A stretch of DNA of 64,000 bases, from positions 77,831,817-77,895,816 of the forward strand of contig CM055278.1 of the NCBI GenBank assembly GCA_029237695.1, written 5' to 3'. Origin of the DNA: Conchocele bisecta. Its lineage: Eukaryota > Mollusca > Bivalvia > Lucinida > Thyasiridae. The notes under the pieces were generated by a model. That model searched no databases. It saw only the letters and a program-made list of their open reading frames with translations, and was not told the origin of the DNA. Both the position numbers and the translations under genes were made by a program. Of this stretch, positions 20,456 through 32,963 are shown in pieces. Positions within the stretch are counted from its first letter, which is position 1. Each line of letters starts with the position of its first letter.

Positions 20456-23400
20456 ACGTTGTACTATACATCTCCCATCTCATCTTTACTATACATCTCC
20501 CATCTCCCATCCCATCTTTACTATACATCTCCCATCTCCCATCCCATCTTTGCAATACATCTCCTATCCAATCTCCCATCTCCCTTTACTATACATCTCC
20601 TATCCAATCTCCCTTTACTATACATCTCCCATCCCATCTCCAATCTCCCTTTACTACATCTCCCTCCCATCTCCCATCTCCTTTACGATACATCTCCCAT
20701 CCCATCTCCAATCTCCCTTTACTATACATCTCCCATCCCATCTCCCATCTCCCTTTACTATACATCTCCCATCCCATCTCTCATCTCCCTTTACTATACA
20801 TCTCCCATCCCATCTCCCATCTCCCTTTACTATACATCTATCCCATCTCCAATCTCCCTACTATACATCTCCCATCCCATCCTCATCTCCCTTTACTCTC
20901 CCATCCCACTCCCATCTCCCTTTACTATACATCTCCCATCCAATCTCCCATCTACTATACATCTCCCATCCCATCTCCCATCTCCCTTTACTATACATCT
21001 CCCATCCCATCTCCAATCTCCCTTTACTATACATCTCCCATCCCATCTCCCATCTCCCTTTACTAATACATCACCCACCCCTCTCATCATCCCTTTACTA
21101 TACACCCCCATCCCATCTCCCATTCCCTTTACTATACATCTCCCATCTTTATCTACCTCCCATCCCCACCCTCCAACTCCCTTTACTATATATCCCCATC
21201 CCTCCCTCTCACTCCCTTTACTATCTCTCCCATCCCATCTCTCATCTCCCTTTACTATACATCTCCCATCCCATCTTTACATACATCTCCCATCTCCAAT
21301 CCCCTTTACCATACATCTCCCATCCAATCCCTCCCTACTATCTATCCCACTCCCATACATAACTTTATCTCCCATCCCATCTTTACTATACTCTCCCAAT
21401 CCAACTCCCCTTTAATATACACTCCATCCCATCTCCCTTTACAATACATCTCCCATCCCCATCTCCCTTTACTATACATCTTCCATCCAATCTCCCTCTT
21501 ACTATACATCTCCCATCCCATCTCCCATTTCCTCCCTTTACTATACATCTCCCATCATCTTTACTATACACTCATCCATCTCTTATCTCTTTATCATCTC
21601 CCTACATACTCTCCCATCCCATCTCTTTACTATACATCTCCCATCCCATCTCCCACTCCCTTTACTATCATCTCCATCATCTCCCACTCCCTTTACTACA
21701 TCTCCCACTCCCATCCCTATAAAACAACTCCCAATCCCTCCCCTTTACAATACAACTCCCTCCATCTCCCATCTCCCACTCCCTACTATACATCTCCCAT
21801 CCATCTAACATCTCCCTTTACCCTATACATCTCATCCCATCTCCCATCTCCCTTTACTATACATCTTCCGATCCCATCTATACTATACATCCCTCCCATC
21901 TCTCCCCCTTTACTATACATCTCCCATCCCATCTCAGCTACAAATACATCTCATCCCATCTCCCTTTACTAAATACCCATCTCCCATCAATCCTCCCATC
22001 TCCCTACTATACATCTCCCATCCCATCTCCCATCTCCCTTTACTATGCATCTCCCATCCCATCCCATCTCTCATCTCCCTTTACTATACATCTCCCATCC
22101 CATCTCCCTTTACTATACATCTCCCATCTCCCATCCCATCTCCCATCTCCCTTTACTTATACATCTCCCATCCCATCTCCCATCTCCCTTTACTATACAT
22201 CTCCCATCGCATCTCCCTTTACTATACATCTCCCATCCCATCTCCCTTTACTATACATCTCTCATCTCCCATCCCATCTCTCATCTCCCTTTACTATACA
22301 TCTCCCATCCCATCTCCCATCTCCCTTTACTATACATCTCCCATCCCATCTCACATCTCCCTTTACTATACATCTCCCATCGCATCTCTCATCTCCCTTT
22401 ACTACACATCTCCTATCTCCCATTCCATCTCTCATCTCCCTTTACTATACATCCCCCAACCATCTCCCATCTCCCTTTACTATACATCTCCCATCCCATC
22501 TCTCATCTCCCTTTGCTATACATCTCCCATCCCATCTCCCTTTACTATACATCTCACATCCCATCTCTCATCTCCCTTTAATATGCATCTCCCATCTCTC
22601 ATCCCATCTCCCATCTCCCTTTACTATACATCTCCCATCCCATCTTTACTATACATCTCCCATCCCATCTCCCTTTACTATACATCTCCCATCCCATCTC
22701 CCTTTACTATACATCTCCCATCCCATCTCCCTTTACTATACATCTCCCATCCCATCTCCCTTTACTGTACATCTCCCATCCCACTCTTTACTATACATCT
22801 CCCCCCCATCCAATCTCCCTTTACTATACATCTTCCATCCCATCTCTCTTTACTATACACTCTTCCATCCCATCTCCCTTTACTATACATCATCCATCCC
22901 ATCTCCCTTTACTATACATCTTCCATCCCATCTCCCTTTACTATACATCTTCCATCCCATCTCCCTTTACTATACATCTTCCATCCCTCATTTCCCTTTA
23001 CAATACATCTTCCACTTTACTATACATCTTCCATCCCATCTCCCTTTACTATACATCTCCCATCCCATCTCCCTTTACTATACAACTATACATCTTCCAT
23101 CCCATCTCCCTTTACTACATACATCTCCATCCCATCTCCCTTTACTATACATCTTTCCATCCCATCTCCCTTTACTATACATCTTCCCATCCACCCTCTC
23201 CCTTTACTATACATCTCCCAATCCATCTCCCATCTCCCTTTACTATACATCTCTCATCCCATCTCACTCTCTCTTTGCTATACATCTCCCATCCCATCTC
23301 CCTTTACTATACATCTCACATCCCACTCTCTCATCTCATCTCTAATATGCTTTATATCATCTATCTCTCATCCCATCTCCCATCTCCCTTTCCCATACTA

Positions 23401-25966
23401 TACATCTCACCCATCTCCCTTTACTATACATCTCCCATCCCATCTTTACTATACATCTCCCATCCCATCTCCCTTTACTATACATCTCCCATCCCATCTC
23501 CCTTTACTATACATCTCCCATCCCATCTCCCTTTACTATACATCTCCCATCCCATCTTTACTATACATCTCCCATCCAATCTCCCTTTACTATACATCTT
23601 CCATCCCATCTCTCTTTACTATACATCTTCCATCCCATCTCCCTTTACTATACATCTTCCATCCCATCTCCCTTTACTATACATCTTCCATCCCATCTCC
23701 CTTTACTATACATCTTCCATCCCATCTCCCTTTACTATACATCTTCCATCCCATTTCCCTTTACAATACATCTTCCACTTTACTATACATCTTCCATTCC
23801 ATCTCCCTTTACTATACATCTCCCATCCCATCTCCCTTTACTATACAACTATACATCTTCCATCCCATCTCCCTTTACTATACATCTTCCATCCCATCTC
23901 CCTTTACTATACATCTTCCATCCCATCTCCCTTTACTATACATCTTCCATCCCATCTCCCTTTACTATACATCTCCCATCCCATCTCCCTTTACTATACA
24001 TCTTCCATCCCATCTCCCTTTATTATACATCTTCCATCCCATTTCCCTTTACCATACATCTTCCATCCCATCTCCCTTTACCATACATCTCCATCCCATC
24101 TCCCTTTACCATACATCTTCCATCCCATCTCCTTTACTATATCATCTTTCATCCCATCTCCCTTTACTATACATCTTCCATCCCATCACCCTTTACCATA
24201 CATCTTCCATCCCATCTCCCTTTACTATACATCTTCCATCCCATCTCCCTTTACTATACATCTCCCATCCCATCTCCCTTTACTATACATCTTCCATCCC
24301 ATCTCCCTTTACTATACATCTCCCATCCCATCTCCGTTTACTATACATCTCCCATCTCGCATTTCATCTTTACTATACATCTCCCATCTCCCTTTACTAT
24401 ACATCTCCCATCCCATCTCCCTTTACTGTACATCTCCCATCCCATCTCCCATCTCCCTTTACTATACATCTCCCATCCCATCTCCCTTTACTATACATCT
24501 TCCATCCAATCTCCCATCTCCCTTTACTATACATCTCCCATCCCATCTCCCATCTCCCTTTACTATGCATCTCCCATCCCATCTCTCATCTCCCTTTACT
24601 ATACATCTCCCATCCCATCTCCCTTTACTATACATCTTCCATCCCATCTCCCTTTACAATACATCTCCCATCCCATCTCCCTTTACTATACATCTCCCAT
24701 CTCCCATTCCATCTTTACTATACATCTCCCATCTCATCTCCCATCTCCCTTTACTATACATCTCCCATCCCATCTCCCATCTCCCTTTACTATGCATCTC
24801 CCATCCCATCCCATCTCTCATCTCCCTTTACTATACATCTCCCATCCCATCTCCCTTCACTATACATCTCCCATCTCCCATCCCATCTCTCATCTCCCTT
24901 TACTATACATATCCCATCCCATCTCCCATCTCCCTTTACTATGCATCTCCCATCCCATCTCCCTTTACTATACATCTCCCATCTCCCATCCCATCTCTCA
25001 TCTCCCTTTACTATACATCTCCCATCCCATCTCCCATCTCCCTTTACTATACATCTCCCATCTCCCATCCCATCTCCCTTTACTATACATTTCCCATCCC
25101 ATCTCCCTTTACTATACATCTCCCATCCCATCTCCCTTTACTATACATTTCCCATCCCATCTCCCTTTACTATACATCTCCCATCCCATCTCCCTTTACT
25201 ATACATCTCCCATCTCCCATCCCATCTCTCATCTCCCTTTACTATACATCTCCCATCCCATCTCCCATCTACCCTTTACTATACATCTCCCATCTCCCAT
25301 CCCATCTCTCATCTCCCTTTACTATACATCTCCCATCCCATCTCCCATCTCCCTTTACTATACATCTCCCATCCCATCTCTCATCTCCCTTTGCTATACA
25401 TCTCCCATCCCATCTCCCTTTACTATACATCTCCCATCCCATCTCTCATTACCTTTAATATGCATCTCCCATCTCTCATCCCATCTCCCATCTCCCTTTA
25501 CTATACATCTCCCATCCCATCTGTCATCTCCCTTTACAATACATCTCCCGTCTCCCATCCCATCACCCATCTCCCTTTACTATACATCTCCCATCCCATC
25601 TCCCATCTCCCATCTCCCTTTACTATACATCTCCCATCCCATCTCCCATCTCCCTTTACTATACATCTCCTATCCCATCTACCATTTCCCTTTACTATAC
25701 ATCTCCCATCCCATCCCATCTCCCTTTACTATACATCTCCCATTCCATCCCATCTCCCTTTACTATATATCTCCCATCCCATCTCTCATCTCCCTTTACA
25801 ATACATCTCCCGTCTCCCATCCCATCACCCATCTCATTTTACTATACATCTCCCATCCCATCTCCCATCTCCCATCTCCCTTTACTATACATCTCCCATC
25901 CCGTTTCCCATCTCCCTTTACTATACATCTTCCATCGCCCATCCCATCTCCCTTTACTATACATTT
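20456..25966 (+). repeat. 29-bp minisatellite, about 5.5 kb
   Basis: Unit core TATACATCTCCCATCCC followed by ATCTCCCTTTAC; longer units insert an extra ATCTCCC. Variants with CATCTTCC are clustered at about 22820-24330. The plus strand is almost free of G, and the minus strand has three GGG runs per unit. The unit contains no stop codon in any plus frame, so frames of up to 1130 codons (22583-25975) appear but are artefacts. A marker (TACAACTATACATCTTCC) at about 23083 and 23846 shows an internal duplication about 763 bp apart. At 20880-22030 small indels are very dense. Confidence 0.97.
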
Positions 25967-25971
25967 CCACA

Positions 25972-26310
25972 CTGATATCAGGGGCGATAACCGTGTTTCC
26001 TTAAAATGTTAACGGACATTACTATTTATTCTCTGTATTTATTTTTCAATGTGCAATGATCATACTTTATAATCTGTTGACAATACTAGGTTTTCAGGTG
26101 ACATATTTAATTAGTATAAATAATTAAAAAATAGCATGCCTCATTTGCATATGAAAATAGCCTGATACCACCGCGCGTCACTATCAGTAAAATAAATATT
26201 ACTACATGATTATATTTGTATATCGGGCACTCGTAAGTTTTAGAACCGCCGAATCAATGATACACTTATTGAATTCATATAAAGAACAGTATGTGCCTAC
26301 TGAGTGGGTA
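25972..26310 (+). repeat. Dispersed repeat R1, copy 3
   Basis: Begins at ATATCAGGGGCGATAAC directly where the 29-bp array ends, and aligns with 3857-4215 (TTAAAATGTTAACGGA, ATGTGCAATGATCATA, ATAGCATGCCTCATTT, TCGGGCACTCGTA). It fades near 26310 before the GATGGGACC end word. Confidence 0.75.
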
Positions 26311-26453
26311 TGTACCTTTAACGATTAACTGTTCGACAGGAAATGGAAAATCAATACTCGGATAGGACATTGCATTGTGCACTTGGCTGAGCTATAAGTC
26401 AATTATTGTTCACATGTTTGATTATACAGTCATGTAGTTAGTTAATCGGCCCT

Positions 26454-26740
26454 GATCGTAGCTAGTTATTTTCCTTTGCAAATATATTTATAGATATCCG
26501 GTCCTAATCTGCATTTCAGCGTTTATTTCTTACTGAATAACACACAAAGTGAGTTTTGCGAACAGAGTAGACCCAGATCAAACTACACATATGTGCAGTC
26601 TGATCTGAGTCTACATTGATTGCAATAACATTAATAAATGTGAACATATGATTCCGGCAAATAATACAGTCCCTGATCAGATGGCGCATATATGTAGGAT
26701 GATCTGGATCAATACTAATCGAAATCACTATTATAATGCG
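26454..26740 (+). repeat. Dispersed repeat D, copy 1
   Basis: GATCGTAGCTAGTTATTTT, CTTTGCAAAT, TGTATTTCAGCGTTTATTTC-type, ACAGAGTAGACCCAGATCA, ATTGCAATAACATTAATAA and AGGATGATCTGGATCAA are shared with 28143-28490 and 57945-58300. The interior carries the CAGTCTGATC palindromic core found in MITE-B and the 151-bp satellite. Confidence 0.78.
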
Positions 26741-27338
26741 TGTTTTAATTTTAGATTAAGATATGAGCAGGTTTGGTAAACACGTGTTCGAAAATAAAGC
26801 TTCTATCGAGTTGACCAGGATATATAAATCCTTGAGGTATGGTGAGTCATTGATACAATGTATGTAATATCGCATGCATGATACATGATTCCATATGTGG
26901 AATAATTATATACTTCAAGTACTAATTGACAACCACATGCACCATATTCGCATTAGCCACGCATTATAGTTACCTTCGTAGAGGTACCGGATTGGTACCG
27001 GTACCGGCTTATAGGGATATGCCCATATTCCCATTTCACTTCAGGAATGTCGAAAAGGTCAAAAGCGTCTTGTTAAGCTGTAGTTGGTTGTCTTGGTACT
27101 TTGGTTCAAATTTCTGTCGTTTTTTGCGAATAATCGATTTCCGTGTCAGTAGACACGACATAAACGACATTAGTATTTGCTGCACTCCCGGGACCACCAA
27201 ATGCAGCTCATGAAGACCCGTTTGCTGCGCCATTTTAAATCAAAATCCGTTTCCTATTAAGGAAAATATCAAATAATACTTACTTTGGAGAGGGCGCCCT
27301 TTCAACATTTTCAGTCCTTGTTGTTGTTGTTGTAACAC
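26741..27338. other. No gene supported
   Basis: ORFs of 95 codons (26926-27213 plus) and 65 codons (27036-27233 minus) oppose each other with no motif. There is a GGTACCGG-rich palindromic patch near 26978-27006 (GAGGTACCGGATTGGTACCG). Confidence 0.45.
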
Positions 27339-27804
27339 GTGATCATGCACATTGAAGGGGCATATCAGGATTTTTTGAAGAATTTGAAAACAAAAAAAAA
27401 CGTGTTTTCATCATGGCCCTGTGAAAAGTGGTTTCATTGAAGATATATGACGATACTAGGACCGCTATGTTTTTTCTATTTTCTCCCATATAGGTACATA
27501 TATATCGGATTTCCTATCTTGTACAATATAGAAAATCTGATACTTATGTACCGATATCGGTGAAAATTGAAACACCACCCCAACAGTCCTAGTATCGTCA
27601 TATATCTTCAATTAAACCATTTTACACAGGGCCATGATGAAAACACATTTTAATTTTTATATTAATGTTTTTCAAAAAATCCTAAAAAGTCAGCGGTCCT
27701 AGTATCGTCATATACCTTCAAATAAACCACTTTACACAGGGCCATGATGAAAACATGTTTCTGAGGTGTCATACTCCTTATCACCGATGTCTGTTCATGA
27801 TCAC
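27339..27804. mobile_element. Foldback element G, 466 bp, duplicated right arm
   Basis: The left arm (GTGATCATGCAC at 27339, then GTTTTCATCATGGCCCTGTG and ATATATGACGATACTAGGAC to about 27470) is complementary to 27583-27645 and again to 27690-27760. It ends with CATGATCAC (27796-27804). The centre holds a second inverted pair (GGTACATATATATCGGATTT versus ATCTGATACTTATGTACC). There is no ORF. Confidence 0.72.
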
Positions 27805-28142
27805 AAAGCAAATACGCGTGTCTTTAAGTAGTCATCTTTCTGTTTTACAGTGGAAGATATCTAAATCGAACACCCTGTGTGTCTTCCAGGGCGTCCGGTT
27901 TAGAGAGGTTCCACTGTACATGTACATGTAAATCAAATATGTCTTCAAATATCCAAGGTGACGGTGGAAACATAAAAATGACAATTATTTTCTCCTCCAA
28001 ACTTCCCCCACCCTTCACCAACCAGTACAATAACAACAAATAGACCGATAATTGTAATCAGACGACACAAGTCAAGTGAAACGTCACTGTCGAATATCCA
28101 CTAATAATGCCCATTTTCCGCGTCACTGACGAAACAATGGGG

Positions 28143-28490
28143 GATCGTAGCTAGTTATTTTACTTTGCAAATCTGGTATAGAGATTCGGTCCTATGCTGT
28201 ATTTCAGCGTTCATTTCTTACTCAATAGCACAAAAGATGAATTTTGCAAACAGGGTAGACCCAGATGTGCAATCTGTCTGAGTCTGCAATGATTGCAAGA
28301 ACATTAATAAGTGTGAAAATATGAATTTGGAAAATAATACAGTCCCCAATCAGATGTAGGATGATCTTGATCAACACTAGTCGAAGTCACTACAATTGTT
28401 CCTTTTTATATAAATTCATGCTACATTTGCTCTTTTTACAAGTAGTAAGGCCGTAAACTACACAGTTTGGACCGGATTTCTATAAATAAA
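28143..28490 (+). repeat. Dispersed repeat D, copy 2
   Basis: Aligns with 26454-26740 and extends further right (CATGCTACATTTGCTCTTTT, GTAGTAAGGCCGTA, GGATTTCTATAAATA), matching the right side of 57945-58300. The CAGATCA core is shortened here. Confidence 0.75.
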
Positions 28491-28662
28491 CGATCACAAT
28501 AAAGTGGTGACACCAATGTACTATGGTGCATGCTGTAGCATGTATATCGCTCTGTGTCTTACAGCCAATACATGACGAGAAGGAGTTTATGTCCCCGGGC
28601 AGGCCACACCAGTCAGCGCCATCTAGATTCCTGGAAGGTACTTCAAACAGCACTCTACATTG

Positions 28663-28809
28663 CAGGGGGCCGTTTCACTAAACTAAAATGTTCGCATATG
28701 CAGCCTATGCTTATTACATGTAAATTCATCAATTGACATTTGCAGGCTATTCTAAATCTGCATTTACGAACATATTAGTTGTACGAAGTTTAGTGAAACG
28801 TCCGCCTGG
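28663..28809. mobile_element. Foldback element H, copy 1
   Basis: Left end CAGGGGGCCGTTTCACTAAA and right end TTTAGTGAAACGTCCGCCTG are complementary, with AAAATGTTCG and CGAACATATT inside. It matches 29009-29250 and the partial copy at 44360. Confidence 0.75.
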
Positions 28810-29008
28810 GTGGATAATGTACAGCACGATCACCTATTACACAGGTCCACTTCTGCATACATTTACCTAGCTATAATAATATATAATTATGTATCTACCC
28901 GAGCAATGCTGACGCGACAAAGTGCACAAACCCCAAACCATTGCGTGGAACAACCTATCGACGAGTCTATCCTCTGAGCTGTCATCTTGTCGCGGTATTG
29001 TAGGAAAC

Positions 29009-29250
29009 TGGGGACAGTTTCACTAAATTTCGTACGACTAAAATGTTTGTAAGTGCATATTTAGGATCGTCTGAAAATTTCAATTGATGGATTTACATGT
29101 ATTGAGCATATGCTCAATAAATCTAAATCCAATAATTGTTTACAAGAAAACATTGTTAATGTGAAATTTACATTGTTAATATGAAAGTTGCAGATACTTA
29201 TACACTTACGAACATTTTAGCCGTACGAAGTTTAGTGAAACGGGCCCCTG
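29009..29250. mobile_element. Foldback element H, copy 2
   Basis: CTGGGGACAGTTTCACTAAA, TTTCGTACGACTAAAATG on the left; CATTTTAGCCGTACGAAG and TTTAGTGAAACGGGCCCCTG on the right. The interior includes a short duplicated AACATTGTTAATGTGAAA / TACATTGTTAATATGAAAG pair. Confidence 0.78.
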
Positions 29251-30739
29251 CAGCCCTGAGTACTGCGACATCAACAGGGAATACTACATAAATCCGCGGG
29301 GTATTTGCATTGAATAAACAAAATCCCGTAGTTGTTGGCACCTCTCAGGGTTGAACCGGGTTGCAAGGGCCAATAAGTAGTGTCACTTGGTCATTAGTTT
29401 TCTCTAACAACTTTGGCACATGTACTCATGACATTCGAATTAACGGAACGTTCATGGTGCCAATACATTACATGCAGTCATAATGACGTCATCATTTATG
29501 TTGTCATTTCTGGCACCGCGGTCAGATTCACTAAAGAAAAACAAAAGATAGAAGAATAATAGAAGAAATAAGAACGAAAACAGCCTCCTCCGAAATACGC
29601 CATATACCGCACGGCCTGTGTTATCTTACCAGTTAGTCTGCAACTACGTGACGTATTTCAGTTCAGGCCTGGGTGCTGCTGAATGTGAGAACGGCCGATT
29701 TAACTTAGAGACACAGACGCAGATCAGTTTGAAATAAATCACATAGCTGGGCGAATGGAACTGAAATAGATTAGTCTTGCATACAACAAATCTCATTAAT
29801 ATTTGTTATTCTATTTTAATAAAGTGTTTGAAAAATAGAGCAATTTCCACAATGTGGGCGCCTGATAATCTTCGTTCAGAGTAATAAGTTTAAATCGCCA
29901 AGAAATCGCTCAACCGGCATCGTAATGAACCGACTACCTTCATGTCTGTCATCGTGGTCAATGCATAAGCAAACATATGTAGTTTTAAAACGAAATTAAC
30001 AAACCTCAAGGAATGTGACGATTAGAAGTCTACTTGTCCAGTACAATTCTGACAAAAGCAAGTAAAATATTCTGATACGATTTGCGTATGATTCTGATTG
30101 TACAATTATATTACATTGATGTCAAAGTGATCAACAAAGAATATCCCAAAAACATGTTTTATTCCAAGCTGTCCAGAAAGGGCATAAACGAACTGGCCAT
30201 GAAACTTAGAATTTTACAAAATGACGTGTTGTATCACCATGCTTGACTTGTGACCTCATTGGATGTTCTATTCGCCAGTCATAAACCACACATACATAGT
30301 CACATTCCATTATTTGAAAAATGTACCTGCAATGTATCCGCTACAGTAACTTAGATGACGTTCAGTCATAAGTGACCGCGAATATGTAATGTATCAACGA
30401 CGGTTGCTTAGCAACGAATATTGTAACATTGTCAGAACGGACATAGTCGGCCACAGACCCCGCGAGAGACTACCGAACAATAATTTTAGTGTTAGCCTTT
30501 AAAGTTATGTACCATGTGACACTACTTATTAACCAACCCTCGTACATTACTACAATAACTCTTACACTAATCGTCAATTTTCGAGTGTTCCGAATGTAGT
30601 TTACACGTCAATATTAAACTCGTACTAAATACACAATTACATGTCATGTATATTTACAAGCTCGACGTATTTAAGTATGTTAAATGTATATGTAATACTG
30701 TTTATAGGAACTGTATATGTAATACCAGATTGTGTAGTC
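29251..30739. other. No gene; weak long-range inverted repeat
   Basis: AATAAGTAGTGTCACTTGGT (29372-29391) is complementary, with one mismatch, to 30511-30530 (ACCATGTGACACTACTTATT), 1.1 kb away. This might mark an element, but the similarity fades inward. No ORF of interest lies between. Confidence 0.35.
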
Positions 30740-31202
30740 TACGGAGCCCAGCAGGGAACGTAGAATTCCTTTTTTTTTTTATTAATTCCTTCCCACGAAA
30801 TAACAATTCGTTCCCATGAAATAACAATTCGTTCCCTCAATTTAACAATTCGTTCTCACGAATTAACAATTAGTTTCCTCAATTCAACAATTCGTTCCCA
30901 CGAAATAACAATTCGAATTGTTAATTCGTGGAAACGAATTGTAATTATATCGTGGGAACGAATTGTTAATTCGAGGAAACGAATTGTTAAATTGAGAGAA
31001 CGAATTCGAGGAAACGAATTGTTAAATTGAGGGAACGAATTGTCATTTCGTGGGAACGAACTGTTAATTCGAGGAACGAATTGCTATATCGTGGGAAGGA
31101 ATTGTTAATTCGATGGAACGAATTGTTAAATTGAGGGAACGAATTGTTATATCGCGGGAACGAATTAATAATACAAATTCATGCCCCCTGCGGGGCTCCG
31201 TA
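30740..31202. mobile_element. Foldback element F, copy 3, 463 bp
   Basis: Outer ends TACGGAGCCCAGCAGGG and CCCCTGCGGGGCTCCGTA. The left arm has about five 20-bp-like units and the right arm about a dozen, so the arms are unequal. The direct repeat GTAGTC flanks it exactly (30734-30739 and 31203-31208), supporting a 6-bp target-site duplication. No coding capacity. Confidence 0.88.
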
Positions 31203-31660
31203 GTAGTCAGACGTTGGTCTACGCAGTTGCTTTATAAGGGCTAGTACGCGTACAATATAGTGCACATTTATATCAGGTATATCAATAATTGTATATGTAC
31301 GATGTGCCATCAGAAAGGTTTGTAAATGAACCGTTGACATATTCAAACAACATCTGGTCAGTCAGCTGAAGAAGGTCCCAAAGTGCACCGTATTGTATCT
31401 GAGTATACCTGCTTCAAATCTGAATATCTTTGGAAGTTACTAGTATATTTTCAGACAATTTTCAACAAATTGCTGCTGTTGAATATATTGAAAAATGCAT
31501 TATGACACTACGACTTTAATGTGCACGTTCTTTACGAACAATTCAAAGCGTGTCAATGCTTACTAGATTTTTGAGTGGGAATTATTTGATTGTAGGAGTT
31601 AGTAACTTTATAACTACATCCGTACGATAACTACCAGACACATACCCCTAATATTTTCAG
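31203..31660. other. Intron or upstream sequence of the three-exon gene
   Basis: No exon could be recognised. It ends with the acceptor AATATTTTCAG. Confidence 0.45.
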
Positions 31661-31723
31661 ATGTGCCGACTGCGATGAATGGTGGGCGACCGTCCACTGA
31701 ACGCGACAAATATCGTTTGGATA
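31661..31723 (+). CDS. Internal exon of unrecognised gene (exon a)
   Basis: This 63-bp exon sits between acceptor CTAATATTTTCAG and donor GTAAGTG (31724). It reads VPTAMNGGRPSTERDKYRLD and begins and ends in phase 1. Its last base joins the first two bases of the exon at 32964 to complete a codon in the open frame, which supports the join. The Met inside it may not be the start, since the frame is open to the acceptor. Confidence 0.62.
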
Positions 31724-32021
31724 GTAAGTGCATATATGCAAACTATGCATCTAGGTTGGCACTACTCGTTTCCATTTGACTACTTAAATTCCCATTTGAC
31801 TACTTATCTTTCAGAAATGGACATTTCGGCTATTAAACAATTCAGATAGTATTTGAAAAAAATATTTTTACAAATATTGGAGTAAATATAAAAGAGTTGT
31901 CTTTTTACACGCCATTTTATATAATACAATCATATAAATTCTAGCGCCAACCTAGTACATTTATTGTGTACGTATGTCTATTTAAATGTTCACACCATAC
32001 ACTGTATATTAGGTTATATTC

Positions 32022-32085
32022 CTACATTATATAGACTCATTGGGGAAGCAAACCCTACATTATATAGACTCATTGGGGAAGCAAA
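32022..32085 (+). repeat. Two-copy tandem duplication, about 32 bp
   Basis: CCTACATTATATAGACTCAT followed by TGGGGAAGCAAAC occurs twice in direct succession, immediately before MITE-B copy 3 and inside the intron of the three-exon gene. Confidence 0.88.
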
Positions 32086-32091
32086 CTGATA

Positions 32092-32337
32092 TGTGGCCGT
32101 GACTGGAGAAATGAGGCTTATGGGTTTTGCGACCAGTGTAGATCCAGATCAACCTGTGCATCCGCACAGTCTGATCATGATCTGCACTGTTCGCCATTCC
32201 ATCAGCGAAACACCAGTCCTGCTTCTGACAAGAAACATAGATCGTTATCAGGCTTCAGGAGTGTGTTATCAGGCTATTGATCATGAGCTAAAATAGTCAC
32301 AAAACCAATAATCCCCATTTCTCCAGTCACTGCCACA
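32092..32337. mobile_element. MITE-B copy 3, 246 bp, intronic
   Basis: Termini TGTGGCCGTGACTGGAGAAA and the complement of TGTGGCAGTGACTGGAGAAA, flanked by TA on both sides (32090-32091 and 32338-32339). This is the longest of the three uninterrupted interiors: CCAGATCAACCTGTGCAT, CCGCACAGTCTGATCATG, and a TTATCAGGCT pair. It lies in the intron between 31723 and 32964. Confidence 0.88.
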
Positions 32338-32963
32338 TATGGGTGGGTCGTATACTTATAAGGAGGACGTTTATAATGAGCACATGCCGGGATCACGTCT
32401 GCGCCTCCGATGCTACATGCTGTGTAGCCTCTTTGACGTTTCCCACCCGACGCTCATGACTGAACAGCTTACAGAAACAGCAATATAGATGCGCATGGTC
32501 TCTAGGGAACGCCATTGGTCAGGCTTCTGCATGGCTTGATGTATGTTTTGTGAGTGACTTGTCATGCACTACATGGCTCCAAGATCTTCGTCTGGAAACA
32601 GAGGAATCGTCGTTTCGGCCCGTCAATGTAAAATAGAAATAACTTTGAACTGGCAACTCTCATAAACAACATAATCTACGAGATAATACGACATAACTGT
32701 AACATTTTGTTAACTAATCATGCTGTCAATATTTGGCTATAATCTGTAATACTTTACTGTGCTTTTCGACAAATGTTACCATAATCAAACGAAATTTTCA
32801 ATTACTCCAATCCATATTCGAAGCAAAAACATAAACATAGTAACTACCATAAGGACTACTATCGCATGCAGCATTAAATTAGTAACATTGGTTGTGGCCG
32901 CACGTGTACTGTCTACAAGTAAAACGTGAGAATTGCTTTCACAAATTTATTTCTATTTTACAG
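32338..32963. other. Intron remainder
   Basis: No conserved feature seen. A pyrimidine-rich tract (TTTATTTCTATTTTACAG) forms the acceptor for the large exon. Confidence 0.5.

Noticed and set aside
22583..25975. A 1130-codon open frame and several others of 300-727 codons
   Set aside because: They are translations of the 29-bp minisatellite, stop-free by composition, with a 29-residue cycle in every frame and no coding signature.
26926..27233. Opposed 95- and 65-codon ORFs as a gene
   Set aside because: No motif, no splice or promoter context that could be recognised.
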